Both the position numbers and the translations under genes were made by a program. A model generated the notes under the pieces. The model did not search any database. It was not told the DNA's origin and saw nothing but the letters and a program-made list of their open reading frames with translations. Of a stretch of DNA of 64,000 nucleotides, positions 43,806-52,979 are shown one piece after another (position 1 is the stretch's first letter; each line of letters opens with the position of its first letter). This stretch comes from JAIQET01 sp035542575 (GTDB taxonomy: Bacteria > Acidobacteriota > Terriglobia > Terriglobales > Acidobacteriaceae). The DNA lies in the NCBI GenBank assembly GCA_035542575.1, contig DATKLE010000150.1, positions 5,861 through 69,860 of the forward strand. The letters are read 5' to 3'.

Positions 43806-44306
43806 ATGCTGCAAAAGCGCATTGACGACCAGCCCAGCATCTCGCGCGAAATGATCCGCGAGGCGGAGGAGATCCTCCATCGCCATCTGAGACGCGTGGG
43901 CCTGAAGCACACGGCGCAGCGCGACACCATTCTGCGCACCTTCCTGGAAACCCGCGAGCACCTCTCCACCGACGAACTGCACCGCCTGGTCAAGAAGAAA
44001 GACCCCCGCATCGGCTTTACTACTGTTTATCGCACGCTCAAGCTGCTGGCCGAATGCGGCCTGGCCAGCGAAGTCGCCTTTCATGACGGCATCGCCCGCT
44101 ACGAGCACCAGTACAACCGCCGCAGCCATCACCACATGGTCTGCACCGAGTGTGGCAGTTCGGTGGAGTTCTTCTCGCCAGAAGTGGACCGCCTGGAGCA
44201 GGAGATCGGCCGCAAATACCGCTACGCCACCACCCGCCACAGCTTCCAGATTTACGGCCTGTGCGAAGATTGCCGCAAGAAGGACCATTCGCGGCAGGTG
44301 GGGTAG
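43806..44306 (+). CDS. Fur-family transcriptional regulator
   Basis: The 166-residue protein has the winged-helix DNA-binding domain (about residues 20-90, with TAQRDTILRTFL and STDELHRLV, GFTTVYRTLKLL) and the metal-dimer domain with HHHMVCTECGSSVEF and the second cysteine pair in LCEDCRKK. HxxHH and the two CxxC pairs are present, so structural zinc is likely. Fur members sense iron, zinc, manganese or peroxide; which applies is unclear. A FetAB-like iron exporter lies 3.5 kb downstream, which favours iron. Confidence 0.9.
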   Translation: MLQKRIDDQPSISREMIREAEEILHRHLRRVGLKHTAQRDTILRTFLETREHLSTDELHRLVKKKDPRIGFTTVYRTLKLLAECGLASEVAFHDGIARYEHQYNRRSHHHMVCTECGSSVEFFSPEVDRLEQEIGRKYRYATTRHSFQIYGLCEDCRKKDHSRQVG

Positions 44307-44309
44307 GCC

Positions 44310-44738
44310 TCAGCGCAGGCCCGGCCCTCCCGGCGCCAGCAGCGAGAACGGATACACGGGAATGTTCCGCACAATTCCGAAGACTACGATTCCCACACAC
44401 AAGGCGCGTATCCAGGAAGCCGGCAGAAACACCCTCGGCAGGTACCGTCCCCGCACTACGAAGACGGCGTGCGAAGCCATGCCATAAGCGAGGAAGGGCA
44501 GCGACACCACCGCCAGAGGATTCAGGAGCCAGGCATTGCGCAGGTTCCCGTGCAGCAACTGGTGAAATGCTCTCAAGGAGCCGCATCCCGGGCAGTACCA
44601 TCCGGTCAGGACGCGCAAGGGACAGGGAGGAAATACGCCTGAGGTGGCAGGATCGAACAGGCGAAGCGCCACCAGCGCGGCAGCGCCGGCTGCCAGCACA
44701 GTAAACAGAGCGCCATGCTTGCGGCTGAAACCAGTCAT
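44310..44738 (-). CDS. DUF2752 membrane protein
   Basis: The 142-residue protein has the DUF2752 signature FPPCPLRVLTGWYCPGCGSL plus RAFHQLLHGN, with three or four membrane helices. The function is unknown; the CPxCG-like cysteines could bind metal. It is 16 bp downstream of a zinc-ribbon/CD225 gene and begins a group of four small membrane proteins (44310-46602), three with zinc ribbons, suggesting one complex or shared regulation. Confidence 0.85.
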   Translation of the reverse strand: MTGFSRKHGALFTVLAAGAAALVALRLFDPATSGVFPPCPLRVLTGWYCPGCGSLRAFHQLLHGNLRNAWLLNPLAVVSLPFLAYGMASHAVFVVRGRYLPRVFLPASWIRALCVGIVVFGIVRNIPVYPFSLLAPGGPGLR

Positions 44739-44754
44739 CCAGATTTCCGCGACT

Positions 44755-45135
44755 TCAATACGAACGGTGACTCATGACTCCCAGCATGATCAGCAGTGCA
44801 TACAACACGCATACCAGTAGCCCCGCCCCCAGCGAGATCCAGCACCACATCTTGGCGTTGTTGGACGCTTGTTGCGCTCCGGCGATGTCCCCGGCGGCGA
44901 GCTTGCCGTTCACTTGGGCGGCATAGACGATCGCCGCAATTCCGGTCGGCAGACAGCACAGCACCGTCACCAGAATGGCAAACACCAGGTAATTGGGAAC
45001 ATGCACGCCCGCCGGGTAGCCCGGCGGTATCGCGGCCGCAGGAGTCGTTGGCATGACAGTGCGAAAATCGCGGCCGCACCGAGTGCAGGTTACGACACCG
45101 TCCGGGTTATTGGTTCCACATTGAGGGCAGAACAC
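44755..45135 (-). CDS. Zinc-ribbon CD225/dispanin-like membrane protein
   Basis: The 126-residue protein has an N-terminal zinc ribbon (FCPQCGTNNPDGVVTCTRCG) then two hydrophobic segments: NYLVFAILVTVLCCLPTGIA, with the dispanin-type cysteines, and a second near residue 95. The order resembles CD225/dispanin proteins (related in fold to IFITMs), which bend or block membranes. A GTG start with GGAAG upstream is likely. Its bacterial role is unknown. It is directly upstream of the DUF2752 gene on the same strand. Confidence 0.8.
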   Translation of the reverse strand: MFCPQCGTNNPDGVVTCTRCGRDFRTVMPTTPAAAIPPGYPAGVHVPNYLVFAILVTVLCCLPTGIAAIVYAAQVNGKLAAGDIAGAQQASNNAKMWCWISLGAGLLVCVLYALLIMLGVMSHRSY

Positions 45136-45165
45136 GTTTTTCTTCCTTTCGCGGGTGGATTTTTT

Positions 45166-45891
45166 TCACTGCAGCGGCGAGCCGCTTTCCAAACAAGCTT
45201 GCGGAGAGCCGTCGCTATCGAACCGGATCACGCCCGATTCATCCGAGCAGAAAGCCCTCACGCCAGTCTGGTTCCTGCTCATGGGATACGCCACGACCTG
45301 AAACTTCGTATTGGGCCCGCCGGGTTGCTCCGCCGTGCAATTCTGCAGCGCGAAGACATAGCCGGTTCTCTTGCCGCTGCCCAACTCCGGATTCAGTTCG
45401 CCATAGCTGACGATATGCTCCAAGTCGCACGAATATCCTTGTTCCGGATATGCCGTGGAATAAGTGGTCTCCGCGATGTCCAACTGCCGGACCGCATTCA
45501 CCGCAGACGCCTCATTCGCGGCAATCCGCGCGCGCAACAAGTTTGGGATAGCGATGGCAGCGATGATCAGGATAATGGGAATCGCCGCCAGGCCCATATA
45601 TCCCAGAACCAGCCCCGCAACGGCGAGGCCCTCCCCCTTCAGCCGGCCTGCACTCCGCTTGATCTCTGACAGCGCCAGATGGCCGAGGATGATGGCCGCG
45701 AGAGCGGTGAGCAGCAGAAAGCAGAAACAGCCGCAGACCAGGCTGGCGATGGCCTTGCCGCTGGTCTGGGGCGGGACGCCTGGGACAATTCCCGCAGGGG
45801 TCGCCCCTGGAACCACTGACACCGCCCGGCCGCAGATCCGGCAGAACTGATCGCCTTCAGGAACGGGATTGCCACACTGCGGGCAGAGCAC
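45166..45891 (-). CDS. Zinc-ribbon, DUF4190 and pilin-fold membrane protein
   Basis: The 241-residue protein has a zinc ribbon (LCPQCGNPVPEGDQFCRICG), a DUF4190-like pair of membrane segments (IASLVCGCFCFLLLTALAAI and GLVLGYMGLAAIP), then a pseudopilin-like sequence (IAIPNLLRARIAANEASAVN followed by a C-terminal beta domain with two cysteines). This three-part layout is common in acidobacteria. The start GTG at 45891 has AGGAG 8 nt upstream. It is the third of the four-gene membrane group. Confidence 0.83.
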   Translation of the reverse strand: MLCPQCGNPVPEGDQFCRICGRAVSVVPGATPAGIVPGVPPQTSGKAIASLVCGCFCFLLLTALAAIILGHLALSEIKRSAGRLKGEGLAVAGLVLGYMGLAAIPIILIIAAIAIPNLLRARIAANEASAVNAVRQLDIAETTYSTAYPEQGYSCDLEHIVSYGELNPELGSGKRTGYVFALQNCTAEQPGGPNTKFQVVAYPMSRNQTGVRAFCSDESGVIRFDSDGSPQACLESGSPLQ

Positions 45892-46158
45892 GCCACACAC
45901 TCCTGCACCACGGCCTGGTTGTCACTAAATTGCATGTCAAATTACTCCCGCTCCCTGATTTCGTCAATCAAACTGCCGCTGCGGATCATCCGGCATTTGG
46001 GTGTTTGGTAAGAATCGGAGGTGCCGGGAGAGAGTCTCTCTCCACATTCCGTTTGCCTTGGCTCCGCGATTCTGATACCTTTCGCCCCATCACGTGGTCG
46101 TGGATTTGCGGTCTTGGTGTGGCCGCCAGATTGTGAAACCATTGCGCGGGAGGGAACT

Positions 46159-46602
46159 ATGGCTTTTTGCAGCGGATGCGGAACACAGATACCCGATGGC
46201 TCAACCATGTGCCCGGCGTGCAGCGCCAAAGCTTCGGCGGGCGGACCCGCTCAGAGCACGACCGGGGGCATGACCGACAACGTCTCTGGCATGTTGGCTT
46301 ATATCACCATTATTCCAGCGATTATTTTTCTGGTGATGGAGCCATACAACAAGAAGCGCTTCATCCGCTTTCACGCCTTCCAGTCCATCTTTTTCGCCAT
46401 TGCCTGGACCGTGCTTTGGATTGCGCTCAGCTTCATCGGTGTGATCCCGGTACTGGGCTGGGCCACCTTGCTGATCTGGCCTCTGCTTGGACTTGGGGGA
46501 TTAATTATCTGGATCATCCTTCTGATGAAGGCCAATCAGGGGCAGATGTTCAAGCTGCCGATCATTGGGGACATGGCGGAAAAACAGGCCAACGCTGTGT
46601 AG
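46159..46602 (+). CDS. Zinc-ribbon DUF4870-like membrane protein
   Basis: The 147-residue protein has a zinc ribbon (FCSGCGTQIPDGSTMCPACS), then a DUF4870-type domain with three or four helices: AYITIIPAIIFLVMEPYNKK, FHAFQSIFFAIAWTVLWIAL, and a last pair. GGAGGG 6 nt before the ATG fixes the start at 46159. It is divergent from the pilin-fold gene at 45891 with a shared 267-bp spacer, so the four membrane genes form two facing transcripts. Function unknown. Confidence 0.82.
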   Translation: MAFCSGCGTQIPDGSTMCPACSAKASAGGPAQSTTGGMTDNVSGMLAYITIIPAIIFLVMEPYNKKRFIRFHAFQSIFFAIAWTVLWIALSFIGVIPVLGWATLLIWPLLGLGGLIIWIILLMKANQGQMFKLPIIGDMAEKQANAV

Positions 46603-46657
46603 CTTCGAGCTGCGCGCCGCCAACCCTGCGTTGCACCTGTTGTCTGTGGAAAACTCG

Positions 46658-46683
46658 GGTCTCCGCGCGTTCGCACGGAGACC
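46658..46683 (+). terminator. Hairpin downstream of the DUF4870-like gene
   Basis: GGTCTCCG (46658-46665) pairs with CGGAGACC (46676-46683). A weak pyrimidine run follows, so this is a possible terminator. Confidence 0.4.
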
Positions 46684-46790
46684 TCCTCTCTTGACAGAAC
46701 CTCTCCGGACGGCAATCCTATGTGCTTTTGGTTTGACGCTCGCAGGGCGCCGCTCTGCCTGCGGGGCGCTCAACTGGCAAGGGGAATCAT

Positions 46791-47762
46791 TTGAGAGTTC
46801 GGGTCTTCTATCACGATCGCTGCTTCGACGGGGCCTCCTCGGCGGCGCTCTTTTCCCGCTTTTATCGGGAACGCATCCGCAACGACGTGGAGTTTGTCTT
46901 CTCCGGGTTGCTGCATCGCGCCGGGGCGCTGTTCGACGAAACCCAGTTCGATGGTGACGAGAACGCCATCGTAGACTTCAAGTACTCCAGCTCACCCAAA
47001 ATCACCTGGTGGTTCGACCATCACGAGAGCGCCTTCCTTACCCCAGAGGACGCCGCCCACTTCGAGCAGGACCAGAGCAACCGCAAGTTCTACGATCCTG
47101 ATTTCAAGTCCTGCACCAGCTTCATTGCCATGGTAGCTGAGGAGCGCTTCGGTTTCGACCCCGCCCCGGTCGCCGACCTGGTCCACTGGACCGACATTAT
47201 TGATGGGGCGCTGTATCCCGACGCTCGCACAGCGGTTGAGATGAAAGCACCAGCCATGAAGCTGACCATGGTGATCGAGTCGGCCAAGGACCACGGCTTC
47301 GTGCCCCGGTTGATTCCGCTGCTGGCCAGCAGACCGCTGCAGGCCATCCTGCAAGAGCCCTTCGTCGCCCCGCTGCTGCCGCCCCTACTCGAACGGCACG
47401 AGCGTTCGATTGCCATCTTGCGCGAGCGAACCGAGTGCAAGGATGGCACGATCTACTTCGACATCACCGACCATGACCTGGAAGGCTACAACAAGTTCAT
47501 CCCCTACTACCTGCATCCGGATTCGGTCTACAGCGTGGGCTTGAGCAAGAGCACCTTCCGGGTGAAAGTTTCCGTGGGATCGAATCCCTGGGCGAATACC
47601 GAGCCGCGGGTGAATCTCGCCAAGATCTGCGAACGCTACGGCGGTGGCGGACACGCGCGGGTGGGCGCCATCTCCTTCGACGTGACCCACAACGAGGCCG
47701 CGCGCAGAGCGGCGGCGGAAATCGTCGAAGAGCTTCGCGCCAGCGTGCGTGCCGGCCCATGA
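46791..47762 (+). CDS. DHH-family phosphoesterase
   Basis: The 323-residue protein has the DHH domain: FYHDRCFDGASSAALF at the start, an acidic motif in VDFKYSSSP, and the hallmark WWFDHHES near residue 76. The C-terminal DHHA1-type domain has GGGGHARVGAISF. Members cleave phosphodiester bonds in ssDNA, oligoRNA or cyclic dinucleotides. The N-terminal DHD motif is written HDRCFDG here. The TTG at 46791 with AAGGGG upstream is the start. Its stop overlaps the ABC ATPase start by four bases. Confidence 0.85.
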   Translation: MRVRVFYHDRCFDGASSAALFSRFYRERIRNDVEFVFSGLLHRAGALFDETQFDGDENAIVDFKYSSSPKITWWFDHHESAFLTPEDAAHFEQDQSNRKFYDPDFKSCTSFIAMVAEERFGFDPAPVADLVHWTDIIDGALYPDARTAVEMKAPAMKLTMVIESAKDHGFVPRLIPLLASRPLQAILQEPFVAPLLPPLLERHERSIAILRERTECKDGTIYFDITDHDLEGYNKFIPYYLHPDSVYSVGLSKSTFRVKVSVGSNPWANTEPRVNLAKICERYGGGGHARVGAISFDVTHNEAARRAAAEIVEELRASVRAGP

Positions 47763-48460
47763 ACGCCACCCCAGCGCCGGCTCCCGGTTCCGTCCTTCTC
47801 AGGGCGGAGCACCTGGGCCGCACCGTCAAAGACAGAACCCTGGTCGCGGAGGCCAGCTTCGAGGTGCGAACCCGCGAGGTGCTGGCCATTGCCGGTCCCA
47901 GCGGCGCCGGCAAAAGCTCACTGCTCCGGCTGTTAAACCGACTCGATGAGCCCACCACGGGAACCGTTTACCTGCAGGGTCAGGATTACCGGCAGATCGC
48001 GCCGCGCGACCTGCGCCGCCAGCTCGGCATGGTGACGCAGCGCCCCTACCTCTTTCCGGGCAGCGTCGAAGACAACCTGCGCTTCGGCCCCGCCCAGCGT
48101 GGCGAAGTGTTGTCGCAGGACTCCGTGGAAGACTTGCTGGCGAGAGTTGGCCTGCAAGGGTACTCCGGGCGCAACGTCGCCAAGCTTTCCGGAGGCGAAG
48201 CGCAACGGGTTTCGTTCGCCCGCACCTTGGCCAACTCTCCCCTGGTGCTTCTGCTGGATGAGCCAACCTCGGCGCTGGATGACGCCTCCAAGCTGGAGGT
48301 CGAGGCGCTGCTCCAGCAGATCGTAAGGGAGCAGCAGCTCACTTGCGTCATCGTTACCCACGACAGCGCCCAGGCCCTGCGCGTGGCCGACCGCGCTCTG
48401 TTGCTCGAAGCCGGACGGATCGTGCGCGTCGGCGCGGTCCAGGAGGTGTTCCATGCTTAA
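47759..48460 (+). CDS. ABC transporter ATP-binding protein (FetA-like)
   Basis: The 233-residue ATPase has Walker A GPSGAGKSS, the signature LSGGEAQR and Walker B VLLLDEPTSALDD. It overlaps the permease gene (48453) by eight bases. The pair matches FetAB (YbbL-YbbM), an iron exporter giving oxidative-stress resistance in E. coli. The ATG overlaps the DHH gene stop (ATGA), so the three genes are translationally coupled. A phosphate-type importer is ruled out by the absence of further subunits. Confidence 0.87.
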   Translation: MNATPAPAPGSVLLRAEHLGRTVKDRTLVAEASFEVRTREVLAIAGPSGAGKSSLLRLLNRLDEPTTGTVYLQGQDYRQIAPRDLRRQLGMVTQRPYLFPGSVEDNLRFGPAQRGEVLSQDSVEDLLARVGLQGYSGRNVAKLSGGEAQRVSFARTLANSPLVLLLDEPTSALDDASKLEVEALLQQIVREQQLTCVIVTHDSAQALRVADRALLLEAGRIVRVGAVQEVFHA

Positions 48461-49241
48461 ATTGCTTTTCTCCAGCCAACTCCAGTTGGGCTTCGCGCAG
48501 GCCGCGGTGGCCGCATTGGCGGCCATGATCGTGGTGCTGGCGGCCCGCACCCGCAAGATTCATCTCGAAAGCGAAGCCCTGGTCGCCATGGTCCGTGGTC
48601 TGGTGCAGATCGTCGCCGTGGGATCCATCCTGGTCGTGCTGCTGCGTGGCCCGCGCTGGACCAGCGGATTTCTCCTGGCGGCCATGATGGTGGCAGCCGG
48701 AGCCACGTCGGCGCGGCGTGCCAAGGGCATGCCCGGCGCCTTCCGGGTTTCGACTTGGGCGATTGCCTGCGGGGCAGGATCGGTGATTGCCCTGATGACC
48801 TGGCTGGGGGCCATTGATACCGCCATCACGTCGCTGGTTCCGGTTGGCAGCATGCTGATCGCGAATGCCATGAACACCAACGGACTGGCGTTGAACCGCC
48901 TCCGCTCTGATGTGCTGGCCCACGTCGGCGAGATCGAAACCGCCCTCGCGTTGGGCGCCGACGGCCGCAGCAGCGTCGCGCCTTATGTGCAGGCCTCCTT
49001 TGAAGCCAGCCTGATTCCCGCCATCGACTCCTTGCGTTCGCTGGGGATTGTGTGGATTCCGGGATTGATGGCCGGCATGCTGCTCTCGGGAGCGCGCCCG
49101 GTGTACGCCGCCATCTACCAGTTCGTGGTACTGGCGATGATCTTCGCCGCCTCCGGCCTGACCTCGCTGGTCAGCACCCTGCTGATTCGTGCGCGCGTAT
49201 TCTCGCCAGCAGAGCAACTTCTGCTTCAGCCCGGGGAATAA
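48453..49241 (+). CDS. fetB: Iron export permease FetB (UPF0014)
   Basis: The 262-residue membrane protein has about seven helices and the UPF0014 blocks LESEALVAMVRGLVQIVAVG, VPVGSMLIANAMNTNGLALN, and LGIVWIPGLMAGMLLSGARP. With FetA it exports iron. The fused order with a DHH phosphoesterase is unusual. Transport of another metal cannot be ruled out. Confidence 0.9.
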   Translation: MLKLLFSSQLQLGFAQAAVAALAAMIVVLAARTRKIHLESEALVAMVRGLVQIVAVGSILVVLLRGPRWTSGFLLAAMMVAAGATSARRAKGMPGAFRVSTWAIACGAGSVIALMTWLGAIDTAITSLVPVGSMLIANAMNTNGLALNRLRSDVLAHVGEIETALALGADGRSSVAPYVQASFEASLIPAIDSLRSLGIVWIPGLMAGMLLSGARPVYAAIYQFVVLAMIFAASGLTSLVSTLLIRARVFSPAEQLLLQPGE

Positions 49242-49330
49242 TCTGGCGGTAGACTCGTACTGGCTGTCCGCCATGTGGCGGATCACCTTCCCGCCATGGC
49301 TTCGATCGGGGTCCTGAGCGGCTGCCGCTG

Positions 49331-51763
49331 CTACTCGTAGCGCAAGGCCAGCATCGGATCCAGGCGCGCGGCCCGGCGTGCGGGGATGTAGCAGGCCAGA
49401 AATGCGGCGCTCGCCAGCAGTGCTGTGGCGGCCGAGAAGGCCAGCGGGTCGGTGGCTCCGGTCCCGAACAGCAGGCTGGCGAGCAGGCGGGTAAGGGCGA
49501 ACGACGCTGCCGTCCCAAGCCCCACGCCCACCAGTGCCAGCCCCATGCCGTGGCCGACCACCAACTGCAAGATATGGCGTGGCTGTGCCCCCAAAGCCAT
49601 GCGGATTCCCATCTCCTGGCGGCGCTGGTTTACCGAGTACGCCATCACCGCGTAAATGCCAATAGCGGCCAGCAGCAGCGCCAGTCCCGCAAAGACCCCA
49701 ACAAACTCCATGATGATCCGAGGCTGCGCCACAGAATTGGAAACCACCTCATCCATGCTCAGGATGTCCGAGACCGGCAGCCTGGGATCCAGTTGGGAGA
49801 ATTGCTGCCGCACCGCGCTCACCAGCGGCGCAGGATCAGATTGCGATCGCACCACCAGCGTCGCCGAAGGCCACGGCTCCTGCTCGATCGGGAGAAACAT
49901 CTCCTCGCGGTCCGGAGCGCTCAGGGAGCTGAACTTCACGTTCGCCACCACCCCCACGACTTCACGTTGAATCTTGTCCCGCGAGTTGGCCAGGTGTTTG
50001 CCGATGGGGTCCTGGTTGGGCCAGTAACGCCTGGCGAGGCATTGGTTGACGATCACCACGTTGGTGTTTCCTGCCACATCCTGATCGGTGAAGTAGCGGC
50101 CGCGGAGCAGCGGTGTGTGCAGGGCCTGGAAATATTCGGGACTTACAAAACTGCGGGCAACTACGGGGTCCTTGCCGATTCCCTGGCACGCCATGCCTTC
50201 GGGACAGAAGAACACGTAGGGCGTCACATAGCCCAACGGTAGGTCACTGGCCAGGCCGACCGATTGCGCAGCCGGAACGCCCTTCACGCGCTCCAACAGC
50301 TGTTGATAAAACTGCACCTGCTGCTCGGGTTTGGCGTAGCCGGCCTTGGGCAGATTGATGTGGAAGGTCAGCAGAGTGTGCGAATCAAACCCGGGATCAA
50401 CCTGCATGAGGCGCGCAAAGCTCTTGACCAGCAGTCCAGCCCCGGTCAACAGAACCAGGGCCACGGCCACCTCGGCCACCACCAGCAGCGAGCGGAAGCG
50501 GTTGCGCGCGGAGCCGTCGGAGGAACCGCGTCCGCCCTGCTTCAAGGTTTCGTGCAAGTCGCGCCCGGACAGCTGCACAGCCGGCACAAGCCCGAACGCC
50601 AGCCCTGTCAGCATGCACAGGCCAAGAGTAAAGAGCAGCACCGTTCCGTCCACGGTGGTCTGTTCCAGGCGAGGGACCGTGCCGGGGGAGATTGCGCGCA
50701 CCAGCGGCATCAGACCGGCCGCCAGGGTTGCACCCAGCGCTCCACCCACGAGCGCAAGCAACAGACTCTCACTCAGGAGTTGCCGCACCAGCCGCAGGCG
50801 TGAGGCGCCCAGCGCCTTCCGGATGGCGATTTCCTTCCCGCGCACTGTCGCCCGCACCAGTAAGAGGCTCGCAACATTGGCACAGGCGATCAGCAACACG
50901 AAGCCCACTGCCCCCAGCAGAACCAGCAAGGATGGCCGCAGCGTCCCCACCAGGTTTTCCTCAAGCGAGGCCACCGCTAGGCCGTACTTCGGATCAGCAT
51001 TGGCGGCGAATTGCTGGCCGTAGCGGGCGTTGATGGTATCGAGCTCGGCCTGGGCGCCGGCGATGCTTTCGCCGGCTCGCAGGCGCCCTAGGAAATTCAG
51101 GTAGCCTGCGCCCGAATAAACCTGCTGGTGGGTGAGAAAGTCAATGTCAAACACCCGCGGCAGCCAGATCTGGGGCTCGGGAAACTGCAGTGGGAAACGG
51201 AAATCGGGCGGCAGGATGCCAACCACCGTGACGTTTCTTCCGTCAAGCGTCAGGGTCTTACCGATTAGGCCGGGATCACCGCCGAAGTGACTGTGCCAGA
51301 AACCGTCGGTGACAACCGCGACGTCGCGTCCGCCGGGTTGATCTTCCTCAGGCAGAAAGCTGCGGCCCAGTGCCGGCTGCTGGCCCAGCGTACGAAATAA
51401 ATCCAGCGAAGCGCGGGCCGCGGGAACCAGTTCGGGTTCGTGCTGGCTCACCAGACTCAGGGTCAGGGGATAGTAAACCGCGGCGCTCTCCAGCGACTGG
51501 CTCTGCTCGCGAATCATGCTGAACTTGGTGAAGGAGACCTCGATCCCAGTAAAGGAGTTGACCTTGTCCACCTGGGAGACGAAGATCAGCCGGCCAGGAT
51601 CAGGGAAGGGAAGCGGACGCAGCAGGACCGCATTGATCACGCTGAAAATTGCGGTGTTGGCCCCAATCCCCAGCGCCAGCGTCAGCACTGCCACCAGCGT
51701 GAAGCCCGGCGTCTTCGCCAGCATGCGCAAACCGTAGCGAATGTCCTGCCAAAGGTTCTCCAT
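49331..51763 (-). CDS. ADOP-type MacB/FtsX permease
   Basis: The 810-residue protein begins with MENLWQDIRYGLRMLAKTPG, the hallmark of acidobacterial duplicated orphan permeases. It has a MacB-like periplasmic core domain (about 60-270), then two FtsX blocks of four helices each, ending in ARRAARLDPMLALRYE. No ATPase is adjacent, which is normal for this group. Likely function: efflux or envelope mechanics, substrate unknown. The ATG at 51763 has an AGAGGA site; the 50 residues of open frame upstream are not family-like. Confidence 0.9.
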   Translation of the reverse strand: MENLWQDIRYGLRMLAKTPGFTLVAVLTLALGIGANTAIFSVINAVLLRPLPFPDPGRLIFVSQVDKVNSFTGIEVSFTKFSMIREQSQSLESAAVYYPLTLSLVSQHEPELVPAARASLDLFRTLGQQPALGRSFLPEEDQPGGRDVAVVTDGFWHSHFGGDPGLIGKTLTLDGRNVTVVGILPPDFRFPLQFPEPQIWLPRVFDIDFLTHQQVYSGAGYLNFLGRLRAGESIAGAQAELDTINARYGQQFAANADPKYGLAVASLEENLVGTLRPSLLVLLGAVGFVLLIACANVASLLLVRATVRGKEIAIRKALGASRLRLVRQLLSESLLLALVGGALGATLAAGLMPLVRAISPGTVPRLEQTTVDGTVLLFTLGLCMLTGLAFGLVPAVQLSGRDLHETLKQGGRGSSDGSARNRFRSLLVVAEVAVALVLLTGAGLLVKSFARLMQVDPGFDSHTLLTFHINLPKAGYAKPEQQVQFYQQLLERVKGVPAAQSVGLASDLPLGYVTPYVFFCPEGMACQGIGKDPVVARSFVSPEYFQALHTPLLRGRYFTDQDVAGNTNVVIVNQCLARRYWPNQDPIGKHLANSRDKIQREVVGVVANVKFSSLSAPDREEMFLPIEQEPWPSATLVVRSQSDPAPLVSAVRQQFSQLDPRLPVSDILSMDEVVSNSVAQPRIIMEFVGVFAGLALLLAAIGIYAVMAYSVNQRRQEMGIRMALGAQPRHILQLVVGHGMGLALVGVGLGTAASFALTRLLASLLFGTGATDPLAFSAATALLASAAFLACYIPARRAARLDPMLALRYE

Positions 51764-51936
51764 GCTTCCTCTTTCTGACGTTAGACGCATTTTCTGCTCA
51801 AGGTGAGCAAGGCAGAAGATTATTACATCGGGCAGCGAGCTACGACAGGAATCTGCCATGCGCTCCCCATCCCGCCATAATGCGGGCGGCATCCCCGCTG
51901 AGCGCAGGATCATCCAAATATTAGAGGATGAGAGTT

Positions 51937-52920
51937 ATGAGACTGTCAGGGGTGAGAGCAATTAGCGCTTTGATCCTGGCAACGATCCTGTCTGCACCGG
52001 CCTGGGGATATGACCGGAGCGCAAATATGGCGCTACCAGGAACTCTAAACTACATCGAGGGCCAAGCTTCCATCGGAACCCAAGTTCTGAATGTGAAGTC
52101 GATCGGCTCAGATCAACTGCAAGCCGGGCAAACCCTGGCCACGCAAAACGGCAAGGCCGAAATCCTGTTGACGCCTGGTGTGTTCCTGCGTCTGGATGAT
52201 CACAGCTCCGCCAAGATGATTTCGCCCAATCTCACCAACACCGAATTGGCGATCGCGCGGGGCGAGGCCATGGTCGAGGTGGCCGAGATTCACAAGGCCA
52301 ATGATATTCGCATTGTGGAAGATGGAGCCACCACGCGGTTGCTCAAGACCGGCGTGTATGACTTCGACGCAGTCCACGGCCAAGTGCGAGTGTTCGATGG
52401 CAAGGCAGTCGTGCAGGATGGCGACCGCGAGGTGAATCTGAAAGGCGGACGCGAGCTCACGCTCAATACTCCGGGCGAGCTGAAGGCCCGCAAGTTCGAC
52501 AAGAAGGGTTACGAAGCCAGCGATCTGTATCGCTGGAGCAGCCTGCGCTCTTCCTACCTGGCTGAAGCCAGTGCCCAGACGGCGCAGATCTACGTCGCCG
52601 ACGGTTGGTACGGTCCCGGATGGCTGGGCGCGGGCTGGTACTGGGATCCCTGGTTCAGCGCCTACACCTTTATCCCGGCGGACGGCATGCTGTTCAGCCC
52701 GTTCGGTTGGGGATTCTATTCTCCGTTAGTCGTCTATCGGGCCCCCGTGTACTGGGGAGGCCACCGCTACTTCCGTGATTTCGACCGGGGACAAGAGGGG
52801 CGGGGCCTGGATAGGGGCACGGCCGGGTTCCACGGGCCAGCGATGCGCGCGCCTTCCATGAGCGGCTTCGGCGAAGGCTTCCACGGCGGCATACGCACGG
52901 ACTTGGGCGGGCGGCGCTGA
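51937..52920 (+). CDS. FecR-domain exported protein with Gly/aromatic-rich C-terminus
   Basis: The 327-residue protein has a signal peptide (RLSGVRAISALILATILSAP) then a FecR-type beta domain (about residues 35-165: VYDFDAVHGQVRVFDGKAVV and others), and a C-terminal part rich in Trp, Tyr and Gly (DGWYGPGWLGAGWYWDPWF). FecR domains usually sense or scaffold at the cell surface. The second ATG (51937) is preferred: AGAGG is 9 nt upstream. The upstream ATG at 51928 overlaps that site. Specific role unknown. Confidence 0.8.
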   Translation: MRLSGVRAISALILATILSAPAWGYDRSANMALPGTLNYIEGQASIGTQVLNVKSIGSDQLQAGQTLATQNGKAEILLTPGVFLRLDDHSSAKMISPNLTNTELAIARGEAMVEVAEIHKANDIRIVEDGATTRLLKTGVYDFDAVHGQVRVFDGKAVVQDGDREVNLKGGRELTLNTPGELKARKFDKKGYEASDLYRWSSLRSSYLAEASAQTAQIYVADGWYGPGWLGAGWYWDPWFSAYTFIPADGMLFSPFGWGFYSPLVVYRAPVYWGGHRYFRDFDRGQEGRGLDRGTAGFHGPAMRAPSMSGFGEGFHGGIRTDLGGRR

Positions 52921-52979
52921 GCCGGACGACCAGCGAGGAGATAAGGCGCGGAAGCGACTTGTCTTCGCGTTCCCCTCGC

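Noticed and set aside
42588..44288. A 566-residue reverse frame
   Set aside because: Only its last 300 residues form a protein (signal peptide at 43490). The rest runs antisense through fur and the divergent spacer.
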